Source of the DNA: Bryoerythrophyllum caledonicum
Taxonomy: Eukaryota > Streptophyta > Bryopsida > Pottiales > Pottiaceae
Assembly (NCBI GenBank): GCA_963971425.1
Contig: OZ020524.1
Span: forward strand, 16,495,845 to 16,559,844
DNA length: 64,000 nucleotides
Reading direction: 5' to 3'
Shown: one piece after another, positions 11,903 through 23,004 of the stretch
Layout: every line of letters begins with the position of its first letter
Position numbering within the stretch: the first letter of the stretch is position 1
Program-made: the position numbers and the translations under genes
The notes under the pieces: model-generated
The model's input: the letters and a program-made list of their open reading frames with translations, nothing else
Database searches by the model: none
Told to the model about the DNA's origin: nothing

Positions 11903-12382
11903 ATGAGTAACTTTGGACTAGCTCGAAAATTTCGACTAGATGATATCAGAATTACACTGATTCACACTCTTGTGTTTTCGATTTGTGCACAGATTGAAGT
12001 GAAGATACTTCTACAGAAAGTCCTTTCAAGAGAAGAAATGGCCAAGTTAACTAAGAAACTCCTGCAGAATGACATTAGTATAAGTAATTTCTTGACATAA
12101 TGTCGAATTTTTGGAATTTCACAGGTTCTAGAGTCATGATTTGAACTTGGCTTCTCTGAAGCAAATTCACACTTATCCAATAAATCTAATCAATTTTCTA
12201 GCCTATTTTTATCAATCAAAATCGATGTCCACTGAACATAGATTTTTTGTTGTGCAGAACCAGTCAGAGAACAGAAGAACAACATCATCGTCTCGGGGTT
12301 TCCTCCTGATTATGAATATAATGCTCAAGATATACTTGCCGTAGTGAAGCGATTCGACAAACGCGCAAAAGTTCTTCCCTGA
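11903..12382 (+). CDS. small tandem-family gene 1, 5' part degenerate
   Basis: First of four related genes. Exon 3 (from the acceptor CACAG, 11,993-12,077) encodes IEVKILLQKVLSREEMAKL. Exon 4 (12,258-12,382) encodes NNIIVSGFPPDYEYNAQ and ends VLP-stop. The junction is phase 1, exactly as in gene 2. Upstream, MSNFGLARKFRLDDIR (from ATG 11,903) aligns with the exon-2 end FLGLARRPEQPNHR of gene 2. The GT donor is missing, however, and the 45 bases that should be intronic stay open and in frame (ITLIHTLVFSICAQ), so the intron would be retained. No exon 1 was found. Function unknown. Confidence 0.5.
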
Positions 12383-12599
12383 AAAAGGGATTAGAATAAA
12401 TATCAAGTTCAGAGAATGATGCCTACCAGAACTCATATTTTTGTGAATTTCCGTATATATTTGTGGTTTACATTTCTGTAATTTTCGCATAGTTGTATAG
12501 ATTTTAGAATTTCATCGCCCTTACACCTCATCCTCAGAAGGGATAATTGCAATAGATAGCTAGAGCCTTCTTGTATTTAAAGTCACACTTGCTCTTTAT

Positions 12600-13370
12600 T
12601 TCTAATTAAGAAGCAATTCTTCTGTATATATTAAAAGCTGATGCAGTGTTTTCCATCTTCAAAAGCTGTTCACGTACATGTGCATAATCAGCTCTAAAAC
12701 CGAGATGCGGAGGAATTGTTTGTGTGTTGAAGTTTGTGCTTTCATTGTGTCGGTGTCTCTTTCTTGGAAGCTGTGTCTTATCAAGGCCCACTGGTTCAAA
12801 GACAGCTTGCCCAACACCTTTCACATAGCTCTAGTAACACGGCAAAGCTGTTTTTGATGTTGTTCTCCAAATCCAATCTCCAGACAGACAATATACTAGA
12901 GAGAAGTTGGTTTGATCAAGTTTAACCTGGATGTCATGCTGCTCCAAATTACTCAGCTGGACGTGTTGTATAGGGTGAGGCCCTGTCGGGAGGGCCTCAC
13001 CCGGCGTAACGCCCGATTGGGTTTTGTGAATTTTTTTTTTGAATTTTTTTTAATCTACCGGGGCAAAAAGCTGTGAGATCCTATAACGCCCTGTTCTCGC
13101 GCACGTTCCAGGTTATAACGTGCGCCGGATTGAATGGGCAAAAAACCCAATCGGGCGTTACGTACTAGAACATCACACAAGCTGAGCACCCTATTCGAAG
13201 TCAACTAGACATGACAATGGATCCAACCCTGACGAAGAAACCACCACGCTTGCGCATCCGGCAAACACTCTCTGCTAAGTTTACTCCTCCATGTTAACAT
13301 CTCTGATTGAGCAGACACGCTTCACGGATTTGTATGCACAGTTTGTCTGTCAAGTCGGTGATTTGTTATA
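12600..13370. repeat. duplicated 3'-flank block, copy A
   Basis: Shares long stretches with 16,260-16,790, for example GAGATGCGGAGGAATTG, GTCGGTGTCTCTTTCTTGG and a downstream ACTGATTGAGCA-type segment ending in TTGTCTGTCAAGT. This shows that genes 1 and 2 and their downstream DNA arose by duplication. Copy A is interrupted by the fold-back insertion at 12,971-13,191. Confidence 0.75.
12971..13191. mobile_element. fold-back, MITE-like insertion
   Basis: Three nested structures: a 12-bp stem with a 6-base loop (GGGTGAGGCCCT and its complement, 12,972-13,001); 21-bp perfect inverted repeats at 13,005-13,025 and 13,142-13,162 (core GTAACGCCCGATTGGG); and inside them a 9-bp stem GCGCACGTT/AACGTGCGC. 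The outer limits also read TAGGGTG and CACCCTA. The corresponding point of the paralogous block near 16,600 lacks this sequence, which supports an insertion of about 0.2 kb. The superfamily is not determined, and the target duplication is at best a short TA or GTA. Confidence 0.7.
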
Positions 13371-13439
13371 AAAGTGTTACATTGAGTTGACAATGTACAG
13401 TGATCCTGCCGTTGTGACTAGTTTAAATTGTCGGCAGCA

Positions 13440-14000
13440 CCTTCCCGGGACTCGCCTTGCGCCACGCGCTCTGCCGTCGGGGGGGGTATGGTCGCCTGGG
13501 CGCGTTTGCCGACCTGGAGTCCGTCTCGCTCGCGTCCCTGCCGCGGTGGAGGGTCACGCCGTCGCGGTCCTGGCGCGCCGCTGTGCCAACCTCCGCATGC
13601 TAGCTGCATCTGGAGGATTGACGCGGGCTCGAGGACGAGGCGATCGCGGGGTGCCGAGAGTTGCAGGAGCTGCGGTTGACGGGGTCCGAGTTCAGGTTCA
13701 CTTGACGGCGATCGGGGAGAAGTGCGCGGAATTGGTTAAGCTGGAGCCCGCGCTAGCTCGGCGCTGTGAACATGGATCTCGCGTTGAAGTGGGTCGCGCA
13801 GGGTTGCCTGAAGCTGAGCGAAGTTTCGGTTTGGTTTAGGGCTGGAGGGGCGAAGCTGGAAGAGCTTCGGCGGTGCACGTCGCTTCGTGCTTTATCGGTG
13901 GCGAGCGACCCGGAGAAGAGATTGGACGAGACGGTGGTGTGAATTGCGGCCGCGAACAGGAGTTTGGCGGAGTTCGTGTGCGTGAACCGCATCGGGGCTA
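13440..14000 (+). pseudogene. F-box/LRR-type protein remnant
   Basis: This GC-rich block contrasts with its AT-rich surroundings. Leucine-rich-repeat text is spread over several frames: FADLESVSLASLPRW, AVAVLARRCANLRMLAAS, AIAGCRELQELRLTGSEF, LTAIGEKCAELVKLE, LALKWVAQGCLKLSEVSVWF, then LEELRRCTSLRALSV. This pattern is typical of plant F-box proteins with cysteine-containing LRRs. At least three frame changes and in-frame stops break it. No F-box itself is seen, so it is a partial, dead copy. Confidence 0.65.
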
Positions 14001-14015
14001 GGCGGGCGTGCGTCG

Positions 14016-14102
14016 TTGTCGGTCCTTGTCCCGGCGCGAGTCCTTGTCCTGCAGCGCGAGTCCTTGTCTTGCAGCGAGTTCTTGTCTCGGTGCGAGTCCC
14101 CG
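14016..14102. repeat. minisatellite of about 18 bp
   Basis: About five imperfect copies of GCGAGTCCTTGTCYTGCA, directly downstream of the F-box/LRR remnant. Confidence 0.75.
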
Positions 14103-14712
14103 TTCAAGCACGTCTCCTTTGGACCAAAGTAGTTTGAGTTACAACACTAATTGGAAATTTACATGCAATTGTCAACTGGCACAACACTTGCTTCAAAACG
14201 AATACCCATTCTGAACTTGACATGCATGTGCTTGATGTACATTGGTGCAGGTGGATCTTACTATCAATGCACTGAACGGTGTAGTATGATACTACATTAT
14301 TCCTTGAGTGCACAAATTCTTAGAAACAGCAGAATTTCTACGGAGAAAAGTAAAAACTTCAAACCACCTCCAAACTACCTCGAGACCAAAAACAAATCGC
14401 TTTTGTTTTATATTGGAATAAAACTTGCCACCTCCTTTAATACATGTTTCAATAAAGCTATGACAATGGTCGCTTTTGTCCCTCTTGGCACACATGAGGG
14501 CCAAATAGTCGTTGATGAGGGAGTTGTCTTATGATTATGATTCCAAGTTAAGATCAACGAAAAAGTACCTTCCACTCCATCTAGCAATAAGATAAAAGGA
14601 GCATTGTTTACGGAAGCTGTGTCTGCACTAAAGTATCTAGTTATCTGAGTTAGTTTATCGTTGTTTAAGCCATTAGGCTCCGAAAATATAGCAAGAGCCT
14701 ACATGAACTACT

Positions 14713-14921
14713 ATGAAACTTCATATGCCGGCACAGAAGATGGTCACGCGCTCGCTTGCTCGTCTCGGCTTTCACTTGATCAATATGGATTTAAAACAGA
14801 AGTCTGCAGCTGCTCCAACTGTCTGGCGACGCAGACATTCAACGCCAATATCACCACTTAAGAAACCAACAAGCCACACATCAAGAAGAGCCTCCACAGC
14901 AGTTGAACATATCTGTCTCCA
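14713..14921 (+). CDS. possible coding exon, unrecognised basic protein
   Basis: Open from ATG 14,713 and ending CTCCAG before GTAAGC, a good donor. The encoded text is Arg/Lys/Ser-rich (SPLKKPTSHTSRRAS). No partner exon in compatible phase was found before the next gene. It could be the first exon of a longer form of gene 2 or chance. Confidence 0.25.
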
Positions 14922-15288
14922 GGTAAGCTGCTCTTGTCCATGGTTGTGATTGATAGCAACTCAGTTTGAAGAGAGACTAGCACTGTGCTTTTGCAAACCT
15001 CGATAGGGATGAGTATCATTGTGGAGAAACAAACACGTATCTGATGTGAAAGCCAGAATAGAGGGCTGGCTGTCTATCAATATTTGGTTGAAGATTTTAG
15101 TTCCGACTTCCAAGCCAAGGACACTGGTCATCTTGCAAGTCGATCCTCCAAACTATAATTCCTTGTGGTGTGCTCTTTGAACAACAGCAGCATCTACATA
15201 ATTAGCTTCAACTAAACTCCGACTCTGTTGATATTACGGTCGGTGAATTGATATACGCGTTTATCAAGCTGAGACAACCGAGTTCAAC

Positions 15289-16017
15289 ATGACCGACTAC
15301 CGAGAGGTAATGTTTTGCTCCTAAACTTTCAGTGCTCTTCGGAAATATCAAAAATCTTTCTTTTAGTTGACAAGTAAAATTGAAATCACGCAAAAAAATT
15401 CATTATTATTACATTGATGCAGATTTTCCAGCTGAGTGGTGACGATGGGCAGTTTTTGGGCCTCGCCAGGCGTCCAGAACAGCCCAATCACAGGGTACAT
15501 GGTCTAAACTCTTGAGAATGAAATGTTTGAACAGCTAGCTAATCATACCACGATTACCAAGGTGTACCTCGCCACTGATAACTCTTGTATTTTCAATTTG
15601 GGCACAGATTGAGGTGATGATACTTCTTCAGAGAGCCCTCTCTCCAGAGGCTATGAACAAGTTGACACTGAAGCTTCAGAAAAATGACAACATGCGTAAG
15701 TACTAGCTAGTGACTTATCATGTGGAAGGTTCTACAATCGTGATTTTAAGGTTCACCTTTGGAAGTAAACTGGTCAAACTATCCTCTTTTATGACAAGTC
15801 GTTTAATTTTAGACATGGTTGCAATGTTTGTTTTTCGAGTCAAAATTTCGTTTGAAGGTGATATAGTTTTCTTGATGTGCATGCAGATGTGGTTGCCGGT
15901 CAACAGAGAAACAACATCATATTCGTCTCAGGGATCCCTCCTCATAATCAGTACAATGCTCAGAGCGTACTTGCGGTGGTCACAGAATTTGACAACGGCG
16001 CAAGAATTCTTCCCTGA
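15289..16017 (+). CDS. small tandem-family gene 2, intact 4-exon gene (102 aa)
   Basis: Exons 15,289-15,306, 15,423-15,494, 15,608-15,695 and 15,887-16,017. Introns have GT-AG ends and phases 0, 0 and 1, giving an uninterrupted protein of about 102 residues. It starts MTDYRE, continues IFQLSGDDGQFLGLARRPEQ, then IEVMILLQRALSPEAMNKL, and ends with NNIIFVSGIPPHNQYNAQ and FDNGARILP. No signal peptide, membrane segment or known domain is seen. The first coding exon is only 18 bases; an in-frame TGA upstream of its ATG supports that start. This copy is the reference for the other three. I do not recognise the family. Confidence 0.65.
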
Positions 16018-17022
16018 GAAATATCTTCTCTGTTCCTTGGGTGACGCCCACCAGTACTACCCCATGTTGACTTGTAAATTACTAGTACCTGCATACGATC
16101 GAATTTTTCCTTAGATTATGCACGATTGATTTTATTGTCCTTACTCATCAGCCTCTCTGTATTCTCAAAAGGGTCATCACAAAGTAGATACTAGCTCGAA
16201 CCTGCTTGTATTCATAGTCATTTGCGCTTGGTTTCTAGTTGTAAGCAAATTGTAAATAAAGTCTGATACGGGTTTTCTCCATTTACAAGCCTCACAAGAA
16301 AACTCCATGTATGTGTATGAACATGGTTGTGTATTCCAAGCTGTACATGCCAAAAAAGGTCGTCTCGAAATGATCAGTGAGATGCGGAGGAATTGATTTC
16401 AGGTTGAAGTTCGTGCCTCGACCGTGTCGGTGTCTCTTTCTTGGAAGCTGTGCAGACACACAACATTGACAGCTTGCTCGGCACCTTTCACGAAGGAAAG
16501 AGCACAGCTCTAACGTCGCTGCAGACACGGTTTCATAAGTTGATGTTTATCCAGATCCAATCAGTTCGGTCACGTTCCTGGATCCACACTACTCAGATTG
16601 TGGACGTATTGCACCAAATCAGTAGCCGATTCATTTTGATTAGACATTGTCTAACCCAGAAGAAGAAGCCACCACACGTGCTGATCCTGCAAACACTCCT
16701 CTGATAATTTCACTCTTCCATGTAAACCACTGATTGAGCATACACGGTTCTCGGCTTGAAAGCTTGTCTGTCAAGTGTTTGCAGACATTTTTTTCAAGCA
16801 TGAGTATGGTAATGATCTACATACCAGCCATATACCTTTATGAATATAACCCTGCCTCTCACCTCAGTGCAACATTATACTTCACCAATGGTCATAAACT
16901 TGAATGGTGACTTTGGCGACGATGTTTTGATTTCTTCTTATATTTAACTCTTGATTTTGATGTTAATGAACAGCTACCAAACGAAAGATTTTCAATCTCT
17001 TTCATATATCAAGTGTTTAGAC
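16018..17022. other. duplicated 3'-flank block, copy B, then spacer
   Basis: The stretch 16,260-16,790 is the uninterrupted counterpart of 12,600-13,370 and lacks the fold-back insertion. No independent gene is seen. The open frame at 16,441 arises from this non-coding duplicate. Confidence 0.65.
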
Positions 17023-17814
17023 ATGGGCTCCCAGCTCACTGGCCGTTGCCTTCGTGAGGAGGTAATTCAACAATCTGGTTTTCAACCTTTTGTCAATATG
17101 ATTGCTTCTATGGTGGTAGCCTACTCTTTAATTTATTTATTTTTCTTTTAAACTATATTTTTTGAATTGATGTTTACTTGCAGACTATTAGGACTCGCAG
17201 TCGCCCAAACGACTTGTTTCTTACGCCAGAAAGCCCAAGCGATACGGTATATATATACGTCCTCAAATTAGTACTCTGATTAAAAAAATGGCCTCATAAC
17301 ATGTCTAATTTTAAACCAGATGGTTAGGCCCTTAGTGTAGAGCTGGCTATGGCTGCTGGAGAATCTACGAGTGTAGTGGATGATATTTTATATAATCTAT
17401 CATACTTGTAGATTTGATCATCATCTACAATCACCTCGACGTTAAGGATAATCCAAATACTAGCACGATGGGGCTATTTTCCACACTCTAAATTTGACAC
17501 TTACAAAGAAAGCATAAAAAAAGTGTTGGAAAATTGTGTATAATGTATAAGTGTCAAATTTAGAATGTTAAAAACAACCCCATTTGTACTACTGAAAATA
17601 AGAACTATTTAACCACCACTTAAAAGCACTAAAGTAGTGAATTTTGGACTAACTGACATGCCAAATTTGTTTACACTGATTCTTACTCTCTACCTTTTTC
17701 TTTTTTTTGACATAGATTGAAGTGAAGCTGTCCCTTGAGAAGAAGATTGACACGGCTCTTTCAAGAAACATGGATCTTGCTCTCAACAAAGATGGCATGA
17801 TAAAGCAAAGATAG
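17023..17814 (+). CDS. small tandem-family gene 3, lacks exon 4
   Basis: Exons 17,023-17,061 (MGSQLTGRCLREE), 17,184-17,246 (containing RPNDLFLTPESPSDT) and 17,716-17,814 (IEVKLSLEKKID and NMDLALNKDGM). All junctions are phase 0. At the point where genes 2 and 4 have ATGC or ATGA plus GTAAGT, this copy reads ATGATAAAGC. The donor is gone, and translation ends four codons later (IKQR-stop), giving about 66 residues without the conserved NNII...GxPP exon. The start might lie further upstream, since the frame is open to about 16,951. Confidence 0.5.
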
Positions 17815-18530
17815 TGTCATGTAGTGTTTTATGATAGACCACATTCAATCCTCGACAAAAATTGTTGAGCTCGGTGTAGGTGATGCCACTACTTGTTCAT
17901 TTGTTACTTGTGAAATTTATTATAACAATTCGTTTCAAGAAAGTGGATGTGATTGAGCGAGTCCATGAAGTTGTTCCAATGTTCATTGTCTTCAAAGAAG
18001 ATTGTCTTTAAGAAGTTAATGAGTTTGCCAGAGAACACTTGCTAGCTAAAGAAGAAAATTTATTAGCAAAATACCAAAAGGTTGCACAAAATATATACAC
18101 ATAACAACATTAGAATTAACCGACTTAAAACTGTCAACATTAATAACCGACTAAACTCAGACAGAACTCGCGTAAACCGAAGCCATGCCGACATGATAAT
18201 ACAATCCAACAAATCAGATTCAAAGTTAGAATCTTGTTTACACTCCTGGTAACAATTTCTGATAATTATGAACTACATCAGACACAAGATTGCTGAAGAC
18301 ACACGCTTGCTGACAGACATGGTGATTTTATAGGGAGTCCATTTTTTCAATCTGCTTGGTAAAATCTGAGATAATTTTTGAAGGAAGTTGGTCATAGTCG
18401 GCTGGGTTAATGTGTCTGCATGCAAAAGTTTTGATTTTGATGCGTTTATTAACAGGACGCACTTCAACTGCACCTTGTGGTCGAATATCATCATTTCAAC
18501 CTCTCGTTCAATTACTTGAGTATCATCGCG
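17815..18530. other. spacer between family genes 3 and 4
   Basis: No convincing gene on the plus strand. A minus-strand open frame at 18,273-18,605 overlaps the first exon of gene 4 and is discussed under rejected items. Confidence 0.45.
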
Positions 18531-19813
18531 ATGAGCTCTCAATTGAATGGTTATCTTCGTGATGACGTTATTGAACAAACCATTGATCTCATGAATCCCT
18601 ATCAAAATTGCCTGGAGAAGAACAGTTTATTTGGAACAAAGCCAGGATGAGCTTGAACTAGATTTCTTGTGTTCAAAACAACTTCTCTAACATGGTTTTC
18701 TTTGAAATTTTTTTTGGAGTCCATCTCTTTAAAGTCTTACTCTGATGTCTAATATCTCAATAAATTATGCAGATTTTCAGGATGCGCATTCCCATCAAAT
18801 GAGCTGTTTCAGGCACCAGAGCGCCCGCATCATCAGGTACAAGAAAAATGACTTTGTTAATTGAAGTTTAGGGGTGCTTTAAATTTGGTTTCAATATGAT
18901 TTTCTCCACTTTTCATGCTGATCGCTTGTTTGTACCAATATTATTGAATTTTGAACTAAATTTTGAACATACTGGGACTTATCTTTCTTGACACAAGAAT
19001 AAGAATTTATTATTCTGCTAATTTTTACACTTTGAGACAATGCGAGAGTTTTCACTGAATTTTCATGTTGAACGTTGAACTCAGCTTGTAGTGAAGCTCT
19101 GTCTCGTGACACCAATTGGGACAATTTTAACCGACTTGGATTACGCCCTCAATAAAGATGGAATGAGTAAGTACTCATTATTTTTTAATATACTAGATTT
19201 GTTTGTAAAGTCCCCTAACGTTTCAACAAGATACTATCTCTTTTTATATATCACCCAAATGAAATATTGTAGTACTGCTATTAATTTGTTCTAAATAGCT
19301 TGATGATTATATAGTTATGATCCTTATCAAATATGAAAGAGTTTGGTGGTCTAAATCTCTTATCAAAGCAGATGTTTAGACATCGAAGAAAGAACTTACT
19401 ATGAATTTCAGTCACTCTTTTCTCCTGGACCTTTGAACTGAGAATTGGTTTTTAATTGGTTGTAATTGGGAAGAAAAAAGGGGTATCTTACTCAGATTCA
19501 AGTTGAAAGTTTTAAAAAGACTCTACTGCTTAGATCTCAGCTCGAAATAGTTTTTCGAGTGAGTTTTTCAAGCAAGTGTGGCCACATGAGCACATACATT
19601 TCAAGCTAATTCATTTGCGCACTTTCAGGATACTTGTTCTTCACATTTTGAGAATCGGATTTCCTGTAATGTGCAGGAATCTGTCTTCCAGATGAAAACA
19701 ACAATTACGAGATAATTGTTACAGGCACTCCTCCTACGAACAGGTACAATGAAAATAGCGTTTTGGAAATTGTCTTGCAACACAACAATGGCGCACAATT
19801 AGTCCGTGAATAA
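18531..19813 (+). CDS. small tandem-family gene 4
   Basis: Candidate exons: 18,531-18,566 (MSSQLNGYLRDD, matching MGSQLTGRCLREE of gene 3), about 18,773-18,836 (FSGCAFPSNELFQAPERPHH), 19,085-19,166 (LVVKLCLVTPIGTILTDLDY) and 19,677-19,813 (NYEIIVTGTPPTNRYN, ending VRE-stop). The exon 3-4 junction is phase 1, as in genes 1 and 2. The exon 1-2 junction does not keep frame (exon 2 is 64 bases), and the exon 1 donor GTTATT is weak. Either this copy is damaged at its 5' end or it uses a start I did not identify. Function unknown. Confidence 0.5.
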
Positions 19814-22432
19814 TATCATAATGCCCTGTGGACAAACAAATTGACATTTTATTCATGTTGGCCTCAGACAGGAAGTTTGGGTTTCAATACTCATTCGGAC
19901 CAAACTCTTGCCGAGGTGCCGAGCATTTTATTTCATTAAAATATAAAGATTTGACAAGATCTCAATCGTTAGATTATAAAAGTAACTTGTTTTACCTTGA
20001 AATATTTTACCCAAATTCTTTATCCAAAAAATTTATCCAACTTTTATTACTTGAAATTTTTATTCAAATTTTCAACTAATTTTTTTTACCTAAAGTTTTT
20101 TGTGGCGATGCTTGTGCTGGAATTTTTTGTGTAATGAACATTTTGACCATTTTCTTGATTTTTTTTTCCAAAAATGTGTTCCCTTGTATGCTCCATGGCT
20201 AGAGAATGCGAGAGAGGAAATTTTCATAGAAGCAAGACCCTAATGAAGTAGAAATTGACTTGGAATTTGCCAAATGGTATGGGTCACGGCCTCTCAACTT
20301 GGTACCTTGGGCTTTCACACATAGACAATGCCAAACTCCACAAATTTCATATTAAATTTTTTTTCCAACTCAAAAACTTGGCACCTCCTCATAGTTTGGT
20401 CCTTTGAAGTTTGGTACCTTGGTACCATGGTCCATGTGTGAAACCCCCCTAAGAACCAAAAAATCAGTAGATTGAGAGGTTAGAGTAGTTTGGCCTTTTT
20501 GTCCCATATGTCCCATCTGTCCCATCTTTGACCCTAAAAGTACATTAATTTTTTTTAAAAACTCCACTCTTTACAAAGGAGTTAAAAATGGAGGTCTTTC
20601 TAGGAGGTCATCCATCCGGGTAATTTTCTAGCCCAAATGCAAATAACCCTTTACCGCCTAGGAAGCCTGAAAGGAGACTCCGGAGGTGCTAAAACTCAAT
20701 CTACATGAAATCCATGAGGAATTAGGCTTTGAGATACTAGGTTCAGATTTGCGCACACATTACATGAACACTCTCCAAAAATTATATCATGATTTGGATT
20801 TATAGAACTCTTGGAAAAGCTAGGAATACAACACAAAATACATCAAATACACTAAAATACAGTGAATATAGTGAATACCATGCCACAAACTATGTTGTAT
20901 TTCACACACATGCACATTGATTTTGGTCTTCAATTTTGATTGAACTTTGTCTATAAGACATTCTTCATTATTTTGTGATTGTTGATCTCTCTCCTTACAT
21001 ACAAAACTTTCGTTTTGATTCGTATCAGGTTGGAACAATTTTGTACACAATCAAGTAGACAAAAGCAAAAAAATCACCAATGATTGTGTATAAATATTTT
21101 CTTCACATATGATATGTCAAAGAAAAAGCTATCAACCTAGTGCACATGTGAACCCCTCTAATTCACAATAAAAAAAATCTTGCAAGAATCTATTGATGGT
21201 TAAAGTAGTACACCCTCCAAAATCCACAGTTTTCACTACCAATATACGGTAGCTTTAAACACTATAATCTATTCCATCAACCGTTGGATGTTGAGCAAAA
21301 TTTCCCCAAAGTTTAGGTTATGGTTTAAGTTCAATTTTGTAAGGTTAGATCTTAATATAAAGCATTGTATTTCCATCAGATCTGGTTCTAAGAAAAAAAT
21401 CAGAAGAAATCTTGGTTTTTCCAAAAACATCCCTAGGCGGTAAAGGATTAACTTCAGAGTTTTGGTGGAATCTGGTGTAGTAGCCTTGTATGACCAATAA
21501 GAGGAACTCCACTCTTCAGTGGAGGCCAATGTGAATAGAGTGTCTATTCGTTCCACCACTAAGTCAATGTCCACTTGATAAAGAATTAGTAGTATGGAAC
21601 TACTTTCCCCTCTCAACGGTAGACACTGTAATTTTTTTCTAAAATAAAATATACTCATTTGTGATGAATATATAAAAATATATATAATATTTATAATACA
21701 TATGGTATGACCATATCACTCCTTTCTCATCACTTATATCACTCCTTTCTCATATCACTCCTTTCTCATCACCCCTAAAGGACCCAACTATGCTCTTAAA
21801 AAAAGAACTTCAAAACTATTGTTAATTGTTTGAACATGACAAGTTCACAAATAATGATTCTTGTCTGCTTCTAATAGTAGGAATCTTGTTATGTACTACA
21901 AGGTAGATACCTACCGTCCCGGATAGGATAAGAGCAGTTCTTCAAAACTTTGTCTCGGTGCGAGATTGTCCCAACGCAAGACCCTATTCTAGCGTGATGT
22001 AGGACAGGGTCCTTGGAGGTATCTCTATCCCAAAAATACCCTGTCCGGATATAAACCTAAGTTTCGGCCACCAAACAAAAATCTGACCGTTTTCTTTTAT
22101 ATGGATATGTAGACTAGAACATTCAAAGCTTTTATATCTTTTTGACTGTACAGAGTGGAAGTTTAGCCTTAAATTATGACAGGTTTGATGGTTCTTTTGC
22201 ATCCAAATTTTACAGGATCAATACTCGAAGCCACAAGTTGATGTCAAAATTCTGAAAGAACTGATAGCTTTTAAAGATAGAGAACGATAAGCTAAAGAGG
22301 TGGCATGGTAACAAAGGTGGGTGACATCATAGGCATCCCCATCCTCTTGCTACGCGTTGAAAAAGACCATATTTGATCATAGGCCAGAAGCGCTTTGGGC
22401 ACGTTCAATCAAACAGGAGCGACGCTATCTTG
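19814..22432. other. repeat-derived intergenic DNA
   Basis: No gene supported. It contains the inverted-repeat pair at 20,644 and 21,450, a three-fold ATCACTCCTTTCTCAT repeat at about 21,715-21,770, and a 129-codon minus-strand frame (21,269-21,658) that lies across the right-hand repeat arm and has no recognisable domain. Confidence 0.45.
20644..21450. mobile_element. possible small element bounded by 19-bp inverted repeats
   Basis: TAACCCTTTACCGCCTAGG at 20,644-20,662 matches the complement of 21,432-21,450 at 18 of 19 positions. The 807-bp span codes for nothing recognisable. No target duplication was identified, so it may instead be two unrelated copies of a dispersed motif. Confidence 0.35.
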
Positions 22433-22470
22433 TAAGCGGTGAGCAGCGAGCGGCGAGCGGCAAGCAGAAA
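22433..22470. repeat. GCGAGCG microsatellite
   Basis: Seven-base units GCGAGCG/GTGAGCA following GCTATCTTGTAAG. The run plus its left flank is an inverted relative of 9,664-9,715. Confidence 0.75.
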
Positions 22471-22989
22471 AATCTCAGAAAACTAGAAAAAAATGGCAGT
22501 ATTATTTTCTTGAATTTGAAATTTTGGCACAACTACAAATTTTGGAGACAAATTTTGAAATAGTTACTAAATTAAGAAAGTATCCTGTAACCGTGGACAC
22601 CTTTGTTTCCCCTTTTTCCTTGTTTTGGCCTATCTCTCTTCTCATGCTTGGATTATAACCATTTTAAAAAAATATGTAAAATTGAACTATCTACATATCT
22701 TGGGGGGCATACTTGGAATCTAAGAAGAGTTTATGATTTGCAAATGAGAGTGTTGTGCTAATATATTGCACTATATTGGCTTAGGGTCGGTCGAATTCAT
22801 TCTTCATAAATATTGCTGTTATTTAGACACAATGGGTATCAAAGGCTATGACAAAGGAATTATGAAGGTATTGCAGAGGTGTCAATTGGATATCACCATA
22901 GCATTACATGGGTATCACATGGGCATCACATAGGTATCAAAGAGACATGCACTCTCTATTTTGAATTAATCCTGCAGAAAATTGACCAT

Positions 22990-23004
22990 CACTATAAGAA
23001 AACC
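22990..23004 (+). repeat. CACTA terminal inverted repeat (left)
   Basis: CACTATAAGAAAACC, conforming to the family's CACTACAAGAAA-like terminus. Confidence 0.75.

Noticed and set aside
18273-18605. Minus-strand 110-codon open frame with plausible protein-like composition (VIEREVEMMIFDHKVQLKC).
   Set aside because: It overlaps the first exon of family gene 4 on the plus strand, has no recognisable domain and no splice partner. Kept in mind but not supported.
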